64,000 nt of DNA, from the NCBI GenBank assembly GCA_900546625.1, contig URDU01000006.1, positions 49,123-113,122 on the forward strand, given 5' to 3'. A model generated the notes under the pieces. That model was given only the letters and a program-made list of their open reading frames with translations. It did not search any database and had not been told where the DNA came from. Of the stretch, positions 61,120 to 64,000 are shown in pieces (positions within the stretch are counted from its first letter, which is position 1; every line of letters starts with the position of its first letter). The DNA is from an uncultured Lachnobacterium sp. (GTDB lineage: Bacteria; Bacillota; Clostridia; Lachnospirales; Lachnospiraceae). A program made the translations under genes and the position numbers.

Positions 61120-62973
61120 TCATTTATATATTTGAAGGTATACAGACGACTGAAATACACCATCAGCTGCTTCAAATGCAACGTCTCCATCATATTTGCC
61201 GGCAACAGACCGGATGGAGGACAGGCCTATACCATAGTCATCCCTCTTTGAAGAACGGTATTTTCCGTTTTGAATGGTAACATGCCCGTCAAAGCTGTTG
61301 TCCATGGTTACGATTAGTGTCTTGTAGTGGATATGGGCATGCAGGCGGATAAAGCGCGAAGGCGCTTCGCCTGAGGACTCCAAGGTATCCATGCGTTTAC
61401 ATGCTTCTATGGCGTTTTCTATCAGATTTCCAAATACCAGGCACAGGTCGTTGTCCAGGGTCGCATCATCGGTTTCCGGAACAATGAGCTTTGTCTCAAG
61501 AGCGATATTGTCATTTTTACATATGGCACTGTAGTATGACAGAATGGAATTGACCACCCTGTTTTCGCAATAGCTTGCAGGCGCATATGGAATGCTGTGA
61601 ATCAGGGCATCCAGGTATTCGTTCAGCGGCTTATTTTCAGTGTTTGCGAGGCCTTTTATTGCAACCAGCTGGTGACGCAGATCGTGGCGTTGCTTCTTAA
61701 ACAGCTGTTCGTTTGTTGTGATGAGCGAATTATATTTCCGCTGCTCAGACAGAGACTGCTCGAGGAGATTCATATCAAATACGAGCCTTTCGTTTTCGCG
61801 CTTTATCCTTAGCATATCGCTTATATTAAGCCCCATGATATTTCCCATGATTATAATGAAAAGCAGAGTTCCAATCTGGTACAGCAGTGACAGTGATGAC
61901 ACAAATTTCAAATGATAATTGATTATCTCGGCACATGAAGCGAGTGCCAGTATGAATATCGGAACCATCAGCCGCTTTGCCCTGCTATTTTGGTTGCGAA
62001 CAGCCTCAAGGATGGTGTATGCAGTCAGGAAGCAAAGTATGAGTGGTAAAATGACATGGAACACATACATGCTCTGGGATAGTGCAACCGTACCGCTAAG
62101 CTGTAAGGCACATGCGATAAAGTCAAGCACGGTGAGGAGCTTCGCGATAACTATAATAGGCTTGTCATTCTTAAAACCGACTGCAAGCCTGCAGAAATAC
62201 AACAGTGGAATCATCTGCGAGAAAAGCCCTATAAAAGCACATAGATACAGCAGTGTAGGGTTTTTGACTATAACACCTGTGTAGTTGCACTCACCGATAG
62301 ACCACATGCCTACCATGAGTGAGAAGAATCCAAAATGAAATATCATCTTGCAAACCTCTTTATCGTAGTATAAAAGCATCAGTGAGATAAATATAAACAA
62401 AACACCTGCAGCAAGCTCTAGCAGTGCTATAAAGAATGACCATTTATTCAGCTTTAACAGGGTAAAAAATAAGGATTTGTATGCTCCGTAGATAGGAGAA
62501 TACACAGTAAGCGAGCTTTTGGTAACAGGAGACAGATACTCTATGCGAAGCTCTGCGTCACCCGAATGACCGTCAGTGCCTATCAGGTACCCCTCTGTTG
62601 CAGGATCCTTCATATAGGATGGATAGTTTTCGGGCCTGCCAAACTCATATATGAGTTCATCGTCTAAATAGACCTTTGCAGGGGAATAGACAGTCTTTAT
62701 GTAGATCGGATCATCCTTGTTCAGGTTGATATGGGTGGTGACGGTGACACGTGTGCGCGGCGAAAGGTGCTTAAAGGTATGTGGAAACGTGATTTCTTCC
62801 TTATCTGAATCTGAACCCTCCACTACAGCATATGCAGAGCTTACAATCGTGGCTTCAGGATAGCTTGCCTGGCTCATAATCATGTTTTTTGAGGAAAAAA
62901 GCAGTATACAAATCAGTATAAGCTCCATAATTGTCAGATAGGGAATATTTCGTATAGCGCTTTTGTTTTTCAT
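61120..62973 (-). CDS. 7TM GHKL-type sensor histidine kinase
   Basis: 617 residues. One N-terminal membrane segment, an extracellular domain (about 35-180), about seven membrane segments (180-395), a coiled coil, the phosphoacceptor box KQRHDLRHQLVAIKG (His near 428) and a GHKL ATPase with N-box VFGNLIENAIEAC and G-box GIGLSSIRSVAGK. Reminiscent of 7TMR-DISM receptors fused to an AgrC/VirS-type kinase. Partner regulator is encoded 67 bases upstream. Confidence 0.88.
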   Translation of the reverse strand: MKNKSAIRNIPYLTIMELILICILLFSSKNMIMSQASYPEATIVSSAYAVVEGSDSDKEEITFPHTFKHLSPRTRVTVTTHINLNKDDPIYIKTVYSPAKVYLDDELIYEFGRPENYPSYMKDPATEGYLIGTDGHSGDAELRIEYLSPVTKSSLTVYSPIYGAYKSLFFTLLKLNKWSFFIALLELAAGVLFIFISLMLLYYDKEVCKMIFHFGFFSLMVGMWSIGECNYTGVIVKNPTLLYLCAFIGLFSQMIPLLYFCRLAVGFKNDKPIIVIAKLLTVLDFIACALQLSGTVALSQSMYVFHVILPLILCFLTAYTILEAVRNQNSRAKRLMVPIFILALASCAEIINYHLKFVSSLSLLYQIGTLLFIIIMGNIMGLNISDMLRIKRENERLVFDMNLLEQSLSEQRKYNSLITTNEQLFKKQRHDLRHQLVAIKGLANTENKPLNEYLDALIHSIPYAPASYCENRVVNSILSYYSAICKNDNIALETKLIVPETDDATLDNDLCLVFGNLIENAIEACKRMDTLESSGEAPSRFIRLHAHIHYKTLIVTMDNSFDGHVTIQNGKYRSSKRDDYGIGLSSIRSVAGKYDGDVAFEAADGVFQSSVYLQIYK

Positions 62974-63040
62974 AATCCGGGCTCCTTGCAGTGTATTACT
63001 TTTGACAGTTTTAGCTCATATCAATCAATAGGAAAGTGAC

Positions 63041-63769
63041 TTATTTAAGCCCTCTGGTGTGCTCGAAAAAGTATCTCTCCATTGCCTTTTTGGCCTTGCC
63101 TGAGAGCTCTCTCTTGATAGGGATATTTGTGTCATCAGCCATCACAAAGCACTTGAGTGCTGTGTCGATGCGTGTGACATACGACAGGTTCACCGCGTAG
63201 CTTTTGTGTGGCAGAAAAAACAGCTCAGTAGGCAGCTGCTCTGAAAGCTCGGAAAGCTTCTCATAGCAGATGATTTCCTCGTTGTCATTTAAATGTATGA
63301 AAATCTGTCTGGCTCTCTGCTCTATGTACATGATATCCGAAAGGGCAAGCCTCTCCATACTCTTATTTCTCTTCACATAAAGCGATGGAGCATCGGATTT
63401 TTTCAGCATGGCAAGGTGAAGGATGTTACTTAGCTCAGCTTCAGAAACAGGCTTTTCGATATAGCCTATGGCGGACAGCCTGTAGCTTTCTAAGGCGTGC
63501 TCCGTGCTTGTTGTGATAAAAGCAACCGGGATATCGGTGTCTGTCTCACGGATTATAGAGACTGCCTCGATGCCGGTCATGGAATCCTTCATGTATATAT
63601 CCATGAGCAGCAGGTCATACTTCCCATGCTCGTATGAGGCAAGCAGAGAATCGGCATTTGTAAAGACAGTGTATGTATTTTTGATATCGCTGTGGTCGAG
63701 AATATCACAAAGCAGCTCGGTTTCGGCAGCCTCGTCCTCGCAGACAGCTATATTAAGTGTTTGTGGCAT
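63041..63769 (-). CDS. LytTR-family response regulator
   Basis: 242 residues. Receiver with VCEDEAAETELLC, acceptor Asp in LLLMDIYMKD (near 54) and the Lys in IEKPVSEAEL, followed by a LytTR DNA-binding domain (YVKRNKSMERLALSDIMYIEQ ... ELFFLPHKSYAVNLSYVTRI). Acts with the downstream GHKL kinase, as in AgrA/VirR systems. RBS AAAGAGGAATCAAC. Confidence 0.94.
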   Translation of the reverse strand: MPQTLNIAVCEDEAAETELLCDILDHSDIKNTYTVFTNADSLLASYEHGKYDLLLMDIYMKDSMTGIEAVSIIRETDTDIPVAFITTSTEHALESYRLSAIGYIEKPVSEAELSNILHLAMLKKSDAPSLYVKRNKSMERLALSDIMYIEQRARQIFIHLNDNEEIICYEKLSELSEQLPTELFFLPHKSYAVNLSYVTRIDTALKCFVMADDTNIPIKRELSGKAKKAMERYFFEHTRGLK

Positions 63770-64000
63770 GTTGATTCCTCTTTAAATACTAGGGATGATT
63801 AATCAGATTACTGCATGCAAGCATGCATCGATGATACCTTTTGACCCTTTAATCATCATAATATAATATGAAATAAATATCAAATAAATATTGCTATTAA
63901 ATATCCGAAATGTTAATATAGTTATCAGCAGTTTATTAATTATTTGATAGTGTCAAGTAAAGTATGAAAAACTGAGCTGTAAAAAAACGGCTCAAATGAA
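63770..64000. other. upstream region of the regulator; no gene recognised
   Basis: 231 bases, very AT-rich. It contains the palindrome TGCATGC-AA-GCATGCA (63812-63827) about 45 bases before the regulator start, and at the window end TGAGC/GCTCA around an A-rich loop (63972-63993 approximately). The palindrome is a candidate operator. No coding frame supported. Confidence 0.5.

Overview
The window reads as chromosome of a low-to-mid G+C gut Firmicute. Protein style, a eukaryotic-type HisA next to glnA, dapL-based lysine/DAP synthesis, ThiW and the Tn916-family element point to Lachnospiraceae of the Agathobacter rectalis (Eubacterium rectale)/Roseburia kind; the species is inference from recalled sequence style, not a database match.

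Layout. 1-2630: phospholipid genes (pssA end, psd, a PAP2 phosphatase) and a small RelA/SpoT synthetase. 2671-5424: clpB under a CIRCE-controlled promoter. 5723-8372: rarA and a class Ic aspartate aminotransferase, followed by a three-copy 33-bp tandem repeat. 8769-15751: a compact Tad/type-II-secretion-like locus with one ATPase, one polytopic membrane protein, several tiny membrane proteins that look like Flp pilins without a leader, and two larger envelope proteins. Its distal part carries two interleaved pairs of direct repeats, which look like two allelic gene cassettes joined in tandem. 15836-18606 (minus): a CorC/CNNM protein and guaB. 18889-22943: hisA-glnA-ANTAR regulator, then dapL.

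About 23037-48793: a complete-looking Tn916-family integrative conjugative element inserted between the 3' ends of convergent dapL and typA. It has int, xis, orf8/orf7/orf9-type regulators, a VirB-like transfer module, two ArdA proteins, a MobT-type relaxase with a candidate oriT, an FtsK-like coupling ATPase, YdcP proteins and a large sortase-anchored adhesin. At the position where Tn916 carries tet(M), it has a MarR gene and two AT-rich ABC transporter sets behind a promoter with a perfect palindromic operator.

48813-64000: typA (minus), a tandem OB-fold SSB-like protein, a cobalamin adenosyltransferase, dapA-dapB behind a lysine riboswitch, a 600-bp gene-free stretch dominated by a large inverted repeat and a series of hairpins, a thiamine operon (thiM-thiE-thiD-thiC-thiW) behind a TPP riboswitch, and a minus-strand LytTR regulator / GHKL sensor kinase / EAL protein set.

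The parts most worth follow-up are the leaderless Flp-like microprotein locus (8769-12629), the tandem allele structure (12570-15911), the large palindromic element (54183-54452), the dispersed GCACGA hairpin repeat (54679 and 56560), and the MarR-gated ABC cargo of the ICE. No tRNA, rRNA, CRISPR array or insertion sequence was recognised.
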